Origin: Cryptomeria japonica
Taxonomy: Eukaryota > Streptophyta > Pinopsida > Cupressales > Cupressaceae
Assembly: GCF_030272615.1 (NCBI RefSeq)
Contig: NC_081407.1
Location: forward strand, 136,840,897-136,904,896
Length of the DNA: 64,000 nt
Direction of reading: 5' to 3'
Shown here: in pieces, positions 1-11,085 of the stretch
Position numbering within the stretch: position 1 is the stretch's first letter
How the letters are laid out: every line of letters starts with the position of its first letter
Translations under genes and position numbers: made by a program
Notes under the pieces: generated by a model
What the model was told of the DNA's origin: nothing
Databases searched by the model: none
What the model saw: the letters and a program-made list of their open reading frames with translations, nothing else

Positions 1-452
1 AATCTCTTAACCGAGTGGACTTAAGAGTCTTATTTGAAAAACCCTCTAGCAAGGTGACATTCTGATTGAGTGTTTGAAATCCTTTAACAAGGTCACTTCT
101 AACAAGGTGAAGATCCAAACAGATCTGAGGGAAATCCCTTAACTGGGTCACATCTAGCAATGTGTTTGTAATCTTTAACAGGATTTGCTTTTAACCAAGC
201 ATACTCTAGAAGAGTATATTTCTTAGTGGGTCCAAAATCCCACAGTGGTTTTTCCCTATTTGGGTTTCCACATTAAATCTAGTGTTATGAGTGTTATGAT
301 GTTTATATGCTTTTGAGTTTGCATGTTTAGCAGTTTTAGTTATATTACTGAAGTATATGTTACCGAGGTTGAATATGTTATTTTTATGAAAGATAAAGTT
401 TGTATGATTCACCCCCCCTCTCATCTTGTTAGCTTGGCATCTGTACTTAACA
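1..452 (+). repeat. Copia LTR, 3' part (left edge cut by window)
   Basis: Non-coding, with short repeated phrases around 'aaggtcac' and 'cccacagtgg'. It ends in a CA dinucleotide at 451-452 after a C-rich 'gattcacccccc' block. The same block sits at the end of the second Copia LTR (about 2393-2406), which is followed by a clear PBS. I therefore read this as the terminal part of a Copia 5' LTR. Its start lies outside the window. No gene is seen here. Confidence 0.6.
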
Positions 453-466
453 TTAAGTATTAGAAC
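453..466 (+). other. Decayed Copia primer-binding site
   Basis: The bases after the LTR end resemble the initiator-Met PBS TGGTATCAGAGC, with differences that are all G-to-A or C-to-T transitions. This fits an old methylated copy. The element's coding region is missing: Gypsy sequence begins within a few bases. Confidence 0.45.
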
Positions 467-470
467 TATC

Positions 471-999
471 ACATATACATACATGATATAGATGAGTTAT
501 CATATAGCATACTGATCCCAAGGAAAGCAACACTACCTTGTGTTTTGTGTTCATTATCCTTGGGTTTATTCCTTTATTGGGAGCTAAATCCTTGTGATAA
601 CGCACTCCCTTCCTTCTCTTTCTCTTGGGTGTATCATACCTTAAAGAAATCACTCCTGACAAGGCACATGTGATCGCTTTAACTTGGGGGCATACACTTC
701 GCTCATATTTTCCTTCTTGTGATACTTAGAATTACTTAGCAAACTTTGTTTTCCTTTGTAATATTTTTTATCCTTGCTTTCGTGACTCATAGTGAAGGGA
801 AATTTTCTAATTACAGTCATGGTTCTCCCCTTCTCGATCTTCCCTTTTACTTTATCGATCAAAGTTGTAATATCCTAAGTCCATTGCGAGCTTGGTGCAT
901 CTTGCCTCCTTGATGTGGTAACAGTCTTTCAATCTTGTTTCCTTGTACTTTATCTATAGTATTGGCATATGCTATACTCCCGCTAAAGTGGGGGCTAAA
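471..999 (+). mobile_element. 3' internal end of a gag-only Gypsy relative
   Basis: This stretch aligns by eye with 15915-16440, the non-coding tail of the complete nested element. Shared phrases include the 'catacatgatata' start, 'tgtgttttgtgt' and 'ctaaatccttgtgata'. It ends with a purine-rich tract at 985-999 (AAGTGGGGGCTAAA) immediately before an LTR start, as expected for a polypurine tract. The gag and 5' LTR are absent, so only the 3' end of the copy survives. No coding sequence is seen. Confidence 0.7.
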
Positions 1000-2226
1000 T
1001 GTAGTGTCATTAAATCACAATTTAATGACTGCATTAGGGTCCTCATGCATGCGAACTCAAATCCTCTAGCCTAATTAGAGACCAGAGAATGCTTGGCTTG
1101 CGAAACCAGCTTCTTCCTTGGCCTCTGCATCACCTTGACTGCATTCTACCTTGGAGAAAGGGATAGGATAGAGGCGTGGCGCCACTGGCTCCCCTTGGAA
1201 AGGGGTGTGGATCCATTTTCCTCACAAGATAGGGGCTTGGCACCCCTGTCCCTGCCCTATTTTGGGGCAGGTTCCTTCCTAGAGCATGCATTATGGGTTG
1301 TGCCTCAGGTGGGAAACTCCCCCGATGTCAGTTTGTGATGAAATTAAAATCCACCAAACATTTATTTAAGGGGGCTTTCACTCTCTCATTAGCATAAGTT
1401 CAATAAGTTCAATTTGGATAAGATTGGAGTATGCACAAGTGATCAAGCATTGAAGAGAATTCAATCATTCAAGTATTCTTTTCCAGCATTGAGCATTCTC
1501 AAGTCTCCCTTTAAGGCTAGGTGTTGCATTCAAGTCAAGGATTCAACCATTGAAGAGGAGATTGATTTCAACATTCAATTCCACACAAGAGCTTCTATCA
1601 ACATTGCTACTACAGCCTCCCTTGAGGTGATTTACAATTCAGTCTTTCATTTACGTCTACTTGCAAGTACTTCCTTTCATTACTTGGTTAATTCAAAAAA
1701 TGGGGTTTGAACTAAAGGCAAACCCCCAATCCCAACCCATTTTCCTCTCTTTTTTGTGTATAGGTTGTAGGTGCACAACTATACTTTTAGATTCAGGCTC
1801 CATTTGCAGAGGTGGAAAAACCCTTTTCATTTCGCAGATTTTTTGAAGGACCATGTACATTCCCGCCACGGTCCGGGCAACTTTGTCTTGACATTTTACT
1901 ACCAAATCCAAGTGCACAACTTCATCCCATATTCCAATGTCAAGTTATAATTAGTTCTTTGTCACTTTTGCACTACATAATTCAATTAAATTTCCTTTCC
2001 ATTTCAAACAAGGAAGAGGGGATCAACTTAGCATTCTCAATTCATTCAGAATTCAATCTACCATCTTTGTGTGGAGAGATTGAATCTGGTGAATTATCCT
2101 TCTCCCTTCCTAATGTAATGGTAAAAAGTGCTTGAATGGTAATCAATAGCGAAACTCTCATCTCTCTTTGAGGGAAAGGGTAGTTTCCTTCTTGATCTAT
2201 CATTCACCATTTTTCGCACCATTACA
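1000..2226 (+). repeat. 3' LTR of the truncated gag-only Gypsy copy
   Basis: The LTR begins TGTAGTGTCA and ends CACCATTACA, about 1,227 bp, close to the 1,243 and 1,280 bp of the nested element's LTRs. It shares with them the phrase 'aaggctaggtgttgcattca', the 'ggcaaacccc' block and the 'aaggacc-gtgtgcac' module at 1848-1874. It is much more diverged than the nested pair is from each other. Short open frames here are not conserved and are not called. Confidence 0.75.
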
Positions 2227-2440
2227 GTATAAATCTTGGTGTCATGTGGATGGTATTTATTCTCTGATTATTGTTTATGCTTAATTGGTTTAACTGCTAT
2301 TCTGGTATTTGGTTTAAGCATTCCAGTATTAATATTTTGGTTTCCGATATATAAGTTTTAATTGCTAAATGTTCTGGTAATATATGACAACTGATTCACC
2401 CCCCTCTCAGTTGTCTTCAGGTTATTTGAACTATCTAACA
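2227..2440 (+). repeat. 3' end of the second Copia LTR
   Basis: AT-rich sequence ending in 'ctatctaaca', directly followed by a PBS. The upstream part of this LTR is replaced by the Gypsy LTR that ends at 2226. No TSD could be matched for that junction, so it may be a deletion scar as well as an insertion. Confidence 0.65.
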
Positions 2441-2442
2441 AT

Positions 2443-2454
2443 TGGTATCAGAGC
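2443..2454 (+). other. Copia primer-binding site (initiator Met tRNA)
   Basis: Exact TGGTATCAGAGC two bases after the LTR end. This is the standard PBS of plant Copia elements, complementary to the 3' end of initiator methionine tRNA. Confidence 0.9.
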
Positions 2455-2498
2455 TCTAGTCCTCTCTACAGAAAGATTAACCACTTGAGGAAGATCCT

Positions 2499-3400
2499 AT
2501 GGTGTTTAATAGTTCAAGTTCATCTAGTTCATCTGGAGCTATCTTTCAGAGAGATATTCCTAGGCTTAATGGAACAAATTACATAGTATGGAAGATTCAG
2601 ATGGGGACTCATCTGAGATGTCTTGGTAAGGAGATTTGGGAGATCACACAAAATGGTGTTACACCTCATAATCTGGCATCTAACAATCCTCCTCCATCAA
2701 AATTGGATAAGGAGCTTGAGAATGATTTTTGAGTAAGAGAAGCCCTCTTGTGTGCACTTTCTAGTCAGCAAATAATGGGATTAACTGACAAATCATCTAG
2801 AAAGGCTATATGGGATAAGTTGGAGACTCTTAATGAAGGTGACCCTACAATGAAGATTGCTAAAATTGATGCTTATCGAGTGAGATATGAAAACTTGAAG
2901 ATGGAAGAAGATGAAAGGATTACTGCATTCATGGAAAGGGTAAATGAGATTGTTATGGGAATTCAATGTTGTGGTGGAACTCTGAGTGAAGATGAAATTT
3001 TTTCTAAAGTTCTGAGAGCCCTACCATCAACTTACAAAATGAAGGCTACTGCAATTAATGAATTGAGAGAAATGGCTAATACTTCTATCAATAGAGATAC
3101 CTTGGTTGGGAAATTATCTTCTTTTGAGCTTGAAGAATTTGGACCTTCTGGAGCTGTAAACTCAGAACTTGCTTTTCATGCATCTGCATTAGCAACCAGT
3201 AAGCAAGACTAGAAAGCTTTATATGCAAAGGAATTGGATGATATGAAGAGAGAAGATGATGAGTTTGAGCAACTTGTAGCACTATTTGCTAGAAGAGTAC
3301 CTAAAGGACCGGTAGGAAGTAAGTATGAAGCAACAACACCTTTTAAGTGTTTTGCATGTAATAAGATTGGTCATTTTCCATCTAGATGTCCTTAAAGGAA
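2499..3400 (+). pseudogene. Copia gag remnant with zinc knuckle
   Basis: Starts at the first ATG 45 bp after the PBS, with a Ser-rich N-terminus, then 'RLNGTNYIVWKIQMGTHL', typical of the Copia gag N-terminal domain. The central helical region continues at 2748-3212 in the same frame after an in-frame TGA near 2730. A CCHC zinc knuckle (C-x2-C-x4-H-x4-C, CFACNKIGHFPSRC) lies at 3348-3389 after a frame change. Gag would form the virus-like particle around the RNA. Stops and a frameshift make this copy non-functional. Confidence 0.85.
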
Positions 3401-3580
3401 TTCAAGATTTGAAGAAAGAGTTAGAAGATCTTTTAAGCCTAACCCTGGATATTAGAACAAGTATAATTATAGTAAAACATAGACAAATCATGATACATAG
3501 TAGATGAGGAAGGTGTTACTAATTCTGATGATGAACTAACATAAGACTCTACTAGTGGTTCCAGCAATGGGAAGGAATGG

Positions 3581-4183
3581 GTGTTCCTAGCTATCAAGGA
3601 AGATGTTCTGGCACTGGAAGAGAATGTACCTAAAGAGAAGGAACTTGCTGCTAAAACTAAAGACAAGGATGAATGGGTAATTGACAGTGGTTGTTCACAT
3701 CATATGACTAGAGATAAAGGGAAGTTTCTATCTTTGCAAGAATTTGATGGCGGTCTGGTTAGATTTGGAGATGAAAAAGCATGTATGATCAAAGGAAAAG
3801 GAACTATAGCATTGGATGGTAAGAACAATACTGATAATGTTTATTATATTGAAGGTTTAAGGCATAATATTTTGAGTGTAGGACAATTGGTAGATAAGGG
3901 ATTTCAATTACAGTTCAAGGATGGAAAATGCAAAACCATTAAGAGATCTGGTTTGGAGATTGCAACCGATACAGAGACAAAAGGTAATATATTTCATTTG
4001 AATTCTAGTGAGAAGAAATTTTTGATTTCACAAATTAATGAGATTCAGCTATGGCATAAGAGGTCGTGTCATGTGAATTTTTATTGCATTATGAAGATCA
4101 GTTCAACTAAGGCAGTTAGAGATATACCTAAGATTATGAAGCCCTATTATCCGGTATGTAAAGAATGTCAAATGGGTAAATAG
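3581..4183 (+). pseudogene. Copia protease and GAG-pre-integrase zinc domain
   Basis: The aspartic protease motif reads WVIDSGCSHHMT, with Asp-Ser-Gly at 3683-3691. This open stretch has 200 residues. Its C-terminal part, from about 4050, carries the HHCC-type zinc region that precedes integrase (LWHKRSCH...CKECQMGK). The stretch ends at a TAG at 4181-4183. The integrase core follows in another frame. Confidence 0.85.
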
Positions 4184-4248
4184 GTTAGAACCTCTTTTAG
4201 GAGTATACATGATAAATCTAATGATGTTCTTGATCTTATCATACTGAT

Positions 4249-4866
4249 TTGTGTGGCCCTGATAGAGTTAAAAGTTTTCAAGGTGATAGATATTTTATGC
4301 TAAGTATTGATGATTACTCTAGAATGATGTGGGTTACTTTTCTAAGGGAGAAATCTAAAGAATTTAAAAAGTTTAAAATCTTTAAATCTAAAGTTGAGAT
4401 AGAGACAGGATTGAAGATTAAATGTTTGAGGTCAGATCATGGTGGAGAATCCACATCCAGTGAGTTTAATAAATTTTGTGAGAAGCATGGTATAAGGAGA
4501 CAATTTTATGCTCCCTGGACACCTCAGGAGAATGGAGTTGTGGAAAGGAAGAACAAAACTATCTTGGATGCTGCTAGAAAAATGATGATGGAAGCTAGTC
4601 TACCTCATATCTACTGGAGAGAAACAATGAGCACAATGGTTTATACATTTAACAAAGTACATATCAAAGGAGAAAATGGTAAGACACCTTATGAATTATG
4701 GTTTGGCAATACACCTACAGTTAAGTATTTTAGAATATTTGGTAGTATAAGTTATATCAAGAGAGATGATATCATAGGCAAATTTGATCCTAGATGTGAT
4801 ATAGGCATATTTATTGGTTATTCTAATGAAAGAAAGGCATATAGATATTATAATAAGAGATTGTAG
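4249..4866 (+). pseudogene. Copia integrase catalytic core
   Basis: Residues 20-100 show the rve fold signature: 'SIDDYSRMMWV', then 'LRSDHGGE' with Asp63 (4435) and 'ENGVVERKNKT' with Glu99 (4543). The spacing D-35-E is canonical. The three catalytic acids are therefore still readable. The downstream part includes 'GKTPYELWFGNTP', typical of Copia. The frame closes at a TAG at 4864-4866, and the linker to RT (4867-5238) has several stops. Confidence 0.88.
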
Positions 4867-5238
4867 AGAATTCTAGAGAGTTCTAATGTCAAGGTGGATG
4901 AGCTGAATAGAAGTCAAATCAGAGTTTATGAGCAAGAACCGACAGTGGAAATGATTGTATCTGAACTAGTAGCATCTTTACCGGAATAGAGTGTCGAACC
5001 AGTTACTCCGGCAGTATCAAAAAATTCAACAGTAACTGAAGAACCGGGAAGATGAATAGAGAGTCAGAAGTCTCCTAGGTATGTGAGATTGAATCATCTA
5101 GAAAATCAGATTATTGGGGATAAGAACAATGGAGTGATGAAAAGAAGAAGACTGGCAACTAATGAGGTATAATTAATTTCTCAAGTTGAACTGGTATCAG
5201 TAATTGAATCATATAAAGATAAATGTTGGTAGAAAGTT

Positions 5239-6245
5239 ATGGAAGAAGAATTAGATCACATTGAGAAGAATAACACATGGACTTTAGTTCCTCGACCTAA
5301 AAATAAGAATGTTACTGGAACTAAATGGTTTTTTAGGAATAAATTGAATGAGGATGGTCAAGTTGTAAGGAATAAGGCTAGATTGATTTGTAAAGGCTAT
5401 TTTCGAAAGGAAAGAATTGATTATGGTGAGACTTATGCACTTGTAGCTAGGATTGAAGCTGTAAGATTATTTCTTGCCTATGCTGCCCATAAAACTACAA
5501 GGTTTATCAGATGGATGTTAAGTGTGCATTTTTTAATGGGGATCTTGATGAGGAAGTTTATATTGAGAAACCTGAGGGTTTTTCACTTTCAGATGATACA
5601 AACATGGTTTGCAGGTAAAGGAAATATTTATATGGATTGAAACAGGCACCTAGAGCTTGGTATGCAAGGTTGGATAAATATCTTTTGGAGCTTGGTTTTA
5701 CTTAGGGTAATGCTGATAGTAATTTAAATTATAAGGTCACTGATGATGATATACTGATTATTGAAGTATTTGTTGATGACATCATTTTTGGAGGTGAAGA
5801 TAAGTTATGCATGGAATTTTCTAAGAATATGGAGAATGAATTTGAAATGTCTATGTTTGGGGAAATGAATTTTTTCTTAGGTTTGTAGATTACTCAAACT
5901 GATAAAGGTATTTTCATTTGTCAAACTAAGTATGCTAGGGAATTATTGAATAAATTTGGTATGGAAGATTCTAAACCGGTAAGTACTCCTATGGTTACAA
6001 GTGAGAAATTGACAAGGAAGGATGTTTCTGCACCGATAAATTCTACAAGATACAAATCTATGATTGGAGGTCTACTTAATTTGACTCAGACTAGGCCTGA
6101 CATAATGAATGTTGTTTGTATTGCATCTAGATTTCATAGTGATCCTAGAAAAAATCATGAGAGTGTAGTGAAAATATTTTTTAGATACTTTCAAGTCACA
6201 TCAGAATATCGTTTATGGTGCCCTAAGGATGATGACTTTATTTAA
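5239..6245 (+). pseudogene. Copia reverse transcriptase remnant
   Basis: The N-terminal part (5239-5640) reads 'NNTWTLVPRPKNKNVTGTKW', a strong Copia RT signature. After a frameshift the palm continues with 'VFVDDIIFGG', whose Asp-Asp pair lies at 5775-5780. The C-terminal part from 5946 reads 'PVSTPM' and 'YKSMIGGLLNLTQTRPDI'. At least one frameshift and several stops interrupt it. Confidence 0.88.
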
Positions 6246-6687
6246 TGTGCATATATATATGTTAATGACCAGAAAAGTACTTTCGGTGGAGCTTTCTTTC
6301 TTAGAAAGAAATTGGTTTCATGGATCAACAAGAAACAATCATGTACTTCTTTATCTACTACTGAAGCTGAGTATGTTGTTGTTGCTACTAACTATACACA
6401 GGTTCTATGGATGAAGCAAATGTTGAAGGATATTAAAGTGCATTGTATTGGACTGGTAGTTATTCATTGTGATATCTCTATTGCTATTGACATATCAAAG
6501 AAGCTAGTATTTAACTCTAAGACAAAGCACATATCTATCAAGTATAACTTTTTGAAGGAGAAGGTGGAAGACAATGAAGTTAGACTGGTTTATGTGAATA
6601 CTATACAGCATATTGTAGCTATTTTCACTAAACCTTTTCCTAAAGAACCATTTGAGTACCTGAGAGATAGGTTAGGGGTTTCTACCC
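6246..6687 (+). pseudogene. Copia RNase H remnant
   Basis: Shows 'SWINKKQSCTSLSTTEAEY', the conserved Glu region of Copia RNase H, then 'DISIAIDISK' and 'TKHISIKYNFLKEKV', all in the expected order. Frame changes once near 6310. The protein ends around 'YLRDRLGV', a normal Copia C-terminus, right where the X LTR begins. Confidence 0.85.
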
Positions 6688-9600
6688 TATTGGGACTCAT
6701 TAAAATTGAGTCAAGTTTTGAGGCCCAATTCAAATTTTTACTTTGCATTTCCAAATAAGTCAGTTTGAATGGCCTAGTTTGTGAGAGGTCAAAATGGAGC
6801 CGGTTGATTTTCAGAGGGTAAGGCTTGAAAGACATGTCCTACACCTTTCATTTGGCCTATTCAATGATGTGAAACTTTCAAAATTCAGTTTGGATAAGTT
6901 TATGAGGTACCCATTTTGAGGGGTGAGCTGAAAGTGCATTTTAGGCACAAATGCAGATTTTATCAAGTAGCCTACTTTGAGTGATTACATCTTTTGCCCT
7001 ATTGATTGTCATGAATAATTTTAAAATGGATTCAATTCTATGCATAAATGTGAGTCAGCTTGCAAATTTTCAAGTCTTGACGAATCCATTTGCTCAGTTT
7101 TCAAAGCCAAATCCATTTGCAGTTTGTGTGGTTTGACTAGTCCCTGTTTCGCACAAATGTAAAAGTTTCTTCAGTGAGCGTCATGCCAGAATGTTTCTTC
7201 CAGGTTAATGCTGGTATAAATGATGAGCTATTTTTCAAATTTCAAGCCTCTGCCAATCCGTTTGATCGGTTTTCAAAAGGGTTCATTTAGCCATCATTTT
7301 CAGTCTTCTGCACTTTCAGTGTTATATCAGTTAATGTAGCCATTTTCATGAGCGCACCATTTGCATACTGTCAGTCTTGTGATCGAACTGAGATTTCTAA
7401 GTTTTAATATGTACTTTAAGGTACCTATGTTTCAAATTTGAGGGCCCACGGAGGTTGTTTGGTATTTTTGAGAAAGGCATCATGTGTTGCCAGAACACTG
7501 ACTTCATCAGGTCCGCAGTGTCGACAAAGCTAGTTGGGCATTTTCAGAAATTAATATCTTTTCACTCGGGACTCATCTTGAGAAACCATTTAGTAGAGTT
7601 CATCCTTGTATATCAGAGTACACGTATATCAGATGGCGAGGTCCTGAAAGATGTTTTGACTGGTTTGAAAATTACATCTTCGCGATTAAATGCGAAAATG
7701 TGGCATAATTGCTTGAAGGTTGCAAAATTCAGTCTGATTATTCAAAAATGACGTCAATCATTTCCAGAGGTGTGTTTGAGGTCCGTGAGGCATTTCAGAG
7801 GTTAGTTGATGAATTTTTTTTTAGTCGGACCCACTTTGGGGCCCGACCTGGCTCATGCCCATGCATTTATTTTTAATGGTGAATTGTTCTTTTTTCCTGG
7901 CAATATATGCGTATCCATATCGGCTCGATTGCAATTCACTTATGGGACACTAAAAATTTATAAAGATATGATGATGAATGGTTTGTAAAGTGAATAGTTG
8001 TGTTTTTCTTTTCTTGAGAAGAAGAGGCAATAAAGCTTCAGCATTAAAATTTTCAGCAAATGTGATTGTCAAGCTTCAAATCAAATTCCTCAACCAAATC
8101 AAATTCTCCAGTAGTAGTGTGGCAAATGAAAAGGTTATAAACTCTTAGCAAATACAAATTGGTCGGCATTGTGCCAAAGTTCTCCCTACCTGTGGCATGT
8201 AAATGGTTGTGGGAAAAATGAAATACTTCCAAATCAAATGCAATTTGGTAGGTAAAGCCAATATTTTCCCATGTCGTGCAACAATGAAGACTCAAAAATT
8301 AATGCTTGTTTCCTCCTCCTTCTCTATTGTGTGTGTGGTGTTTGAGAGACATTAATTAAACTTTCAACAAATGCATATTGGCGACGAATGTTCTGCTTGG
8401 TGGAGTGGAAAATAGAGAGGGGCAACATTGAAGTTTATGAAATTGCAAATAGAATGGTCCAGGGCCAAGCCCCCCTCCCACATGGAACAAACAAGGCACA
8501 CAACAGAAAACTCCCACAACAAATTTAAAACCTCTTCTCACGTAATGGCTGGTGGAAGGGTTTTAAATTCTTTCAAACAAATGCTTTGGTAGTGATCCTC
8601 CCCTCTCCAGCGTGGTATGTAAGGCAGTATAAAACCTCAAAACCAATGCAAATGGTAGCAGTAAAGTTATGAGTGGAGAGTAAGAGAGCAGGAGAGTTAA
8701 GGAAGTTTTAAAAAAAAAACACCAAATGCATTGCCAACAGCTTCCCAATGTTGAAGATGTTTCAGAAACTCTCAAGCTAACGCAAATAGCAGTCCTCTAA
8801 GGTGAAAGGCATATAATAGGCATTAAAGTTGATTGAGACAATAGAAAATCTTTCAATCAAATCAGAAAATGACCAAAGGCGCCACTAAAAACTCAGAAAT
8901 TCTATTCAAAATGCATTCCTAGGCAAAACCATATATCCCACATTGGCTACAGAATGAACTTTTTTAATGTTTATAACCAAAAGCACACACTAGTAATATG
9001 TCAAAGCTTCAAGGCTTTTGATGTAAGGTGCTAAGGGCGCCCAAGGTGGACCCCATGCGCATGGGCACGGATCCTGAGGCGACCAAAGAGGCTGACTGGA
9101 TGGTGACAGGTGGACCCCATGCAAACACGGTTCTCGAGGCAGGTGAATTTTGTAGAGGAAGAGCAGATTAACCAACAAGCATGTTGAGGAGATCGGATGG
9201 TGCGCGTGGATTTGCAAAAGGAAGACGCTCACCGATTAAGGGTTGCGAAATGGCGAAAGGCCCAGGCCAAAAATGCAACGAAAATGAGGAGTTAAAGATC
9301 AAGCAAGTTCGCAGAGATCCGATGGCCCGCGCAATTTCAGAGTTCAAAGATGCACGAAGGTTAAGCATTGCAAAATGGAAAAATCTAGGTGGAAAGATAG
9401 CTCGCAGGTCATTCGAGGTGGTAGTGATGTGGCACATAGTTGGTGCATAGGTGGTAGTCCAATGGCGATGATGTGGCACTGAGGTGGCGGTGATGTGGCC
9501 GACAAGCAAGCAGACACATGGCGGAGTGATGAGGTGTCATCCGAGGTGGTGCCAAGTGGATCCAATTGACCAATCAGGGGTTGCCACATGGCAAGGCGTC

Positions 9601-9783
9601 AGGGCAAAAAAGGAGCCAAAAATTAAAATTAAATTGTATAGTGCAGACTATAGAGAAATTCGAAAAATTTAAATGATGGATCCATATTCAAGATTAATTT
9701 TCTCAGAGGTCCATTTTTGTCCAAAATACCAAGTATCATATATCACCAAAAAGCTCTCAGGATGAGGAATGCAGCTATGGAGT
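6688..9783 (+). repeat. LTR of family X, copy 1, left part
   Basis: Starts TATTGGGACTC, the same start as the copies at 33723 and 60614. It aligns with both along its whole length, closest to the 60614 copy. It is interrupted at 9783 by the nested gag-only element and resumes at 17684. Bases 7-25 contain the inverted pair GACTCA/TGAGTC. About 9405-9600 holds short repeats around 'gaggtggcggtgatgtggc'. No coding gene. Small ORFs on both strands near 9170-9590 are chance reading frames in the repeat. Confidence 0.85.
9779..9783. repeat. Target-site duplication, left (GGAGT)
   Basis: GGAGT directly before TGTAGCATCC. The matching copy follows the 3' LTR at 17684-17688. The uninterrupted X LTR copy near 63710-63722 contains the empty site once (as AGAGT). 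Confidence 0.9.
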
Positions 9784-11063
9784 TGTAGCATCCTAAAATT
9801 GTGACACTTGCAATTTTGACTGCATTTGGGTCTTCACGATGGCGGCGCAACGTTAAACCTGAATGGAGACCCTGAAACCTGTTTACGACACCAAAAATTG
9901 CATTTTTCAGCACCCTGGCCTGATCCTCCTTGCACCCTGCTGTCCCTGGAGGTGGGACCATGGCACCTAGCACCCTGGTCCTTCAGGACTAGGGTGCTCA
10001 GTGCCCTGGTCCCCCAGGACCATGGCGCCCAGCGCCCTGGTCCCTGGCCCTATTTTGGGCCCGATCTCTTATGGGGCTTCAGGTCTTTAAGTTTGCAAAT
10101 TGGAAAATATTGTTTCTTGGTCGGCCCAAGGTCGGGAAAATCAGTCTATCAGCCCTAATTAACAAGTATATAAACTACATTTCCACTCCCATTTGAGGGG
10201 GCAGAAAAAGAGGAAAAACATATGTGTGCAAAAGGCGGAAGCGATATTCAAACATTCAAACATTCAAGCATTCAAGCATTCCTTCAAACAATTGAGCATT
10301 CTAAGTCTCCATTCAAGGCTAGGTGTTGCATTCAAGACAAGGATTCAACCATTGAAGAGGAGATCACATACAACATACAACATACAACATACAACATACA
10401 TTACACCTTCGCATGTAAGAATACAAACATTCTTACAACAAGGTATCAGTACTTGTTTACATTACAAACATTTACATTTACAACATTCTCATTTCTTGGT
10501 TAATTCCAAAACTGGGGTTTGACCTAAAGGCAAACCCCTAATCCCTAACCCCCCAATTGTCCTCTCTTTTCTATGTGTAGGTTGCAGGTACGCGGTTGTA
10601 ATTGAAGATCTGGAATCCTTGTGCAGAGACGAACAGATCCACCTTCATTTCACGAATTTTTCGGAGGACCGTGTGCACGCTGGGCGCCATCGTTCCATCA
10701 ACTTTCGCTCAAATTTGCAGAACAGCACCGTCTCGACATTTTACTACTAATTCCAGGTCCGCAGCTTCATCCCATATCCCTATCTCTACTTACAAGCGAA
10801 TCTTTCTTGCTTCTACATACATTCCTAGTTCAATCATTCTATCTACATTCTTTACAAAAGAGGGTATCCTTGATGTCACAACCCTTGAAACTCAATTAGA
10901 ATCCAATCTTGTATTGTGTGGGATTGGATCTTGTGGGTTTCAACCCCTCTTTTGAATGTAAAGTCTCTCCTAAGTGAAAACCATCAACCCTAGTGACTCT
11001 CCCTTCTCTCTCCTTGGAGTTGGGGAGGGGAGAACAACTAGGGTTCGATTTTTCCGCTTTACA
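9784..11063 (+). repeat. 5' LTR of the nested gag-only element
   Basis: Starts TGTAGCATCC, ends CCGCTTTACA, 1,280 bp. It contains an 8-bp unit (attcaarc) repeated four times near 10245-10279 and a 7-bp unit (acaacat) repeated near 10368-10403. A 'tataaa' at about 10166-10171 ('agtatataaactac') is a plausible TATA box. It contains the GGACCGTG-GTGCAC module at 10666. Confidence 0.92.
10160..10175 (+). promoter_or_regulatory. Possible TATA box of the nested element LTR
   Basis: 'aagtatataaactac' about 380 bp into the LTR, conserved at about 16822-16835 in the 3' LTR. If real, U3 would be about 380 bp. There is no expression evidence. Confidence 0.35.
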
Positions 11064-11085
11064 TTTTGGTGAACCCGACGTGAAG
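11064..11085 (+). other. Primer-binding site region of the nested element
   Basis: The bases after the LTR end read TTTTGGTGAACCCGACGTGA. The position and the form 'tggtgaacccgacg' fit a PBS. I cannot assign the tRNA with confidence. Confidence 0.6.

Larger units (their letters stand above)
2441..6687 (+). mobile_element. Copia-superfamily internal region, truncated at 3' end
   Basis: Domain order is gag, protease, integrase, reverse transcriptase, RNase H, which defines Copia (integrase before RT). Coding is spread over all three plus frames with many stops, so the copy is dead. It ends at 'ttaggggtttctaccc', just after the RNase H terminus, where an X LTR begins. Its own polypurine tract and 3' LTR are missing. 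Wording of the RT and RNase H resembles the SIRE/Maximus type, but lineage is not certain. Confidence 0.9.

Noticed and set aside
206-862. Short minus-strand open frames at the left edge
   Set aside because: They are antisense to LTR and Gypsy tail sequence and show no domain.
9168-9672. Open frames on both strands of LTR X copy 1, with similar ones in copy 3
   Set aside because: They overlap in opposite directions, are not kept in the solo copy and fall in a short-repeat array.
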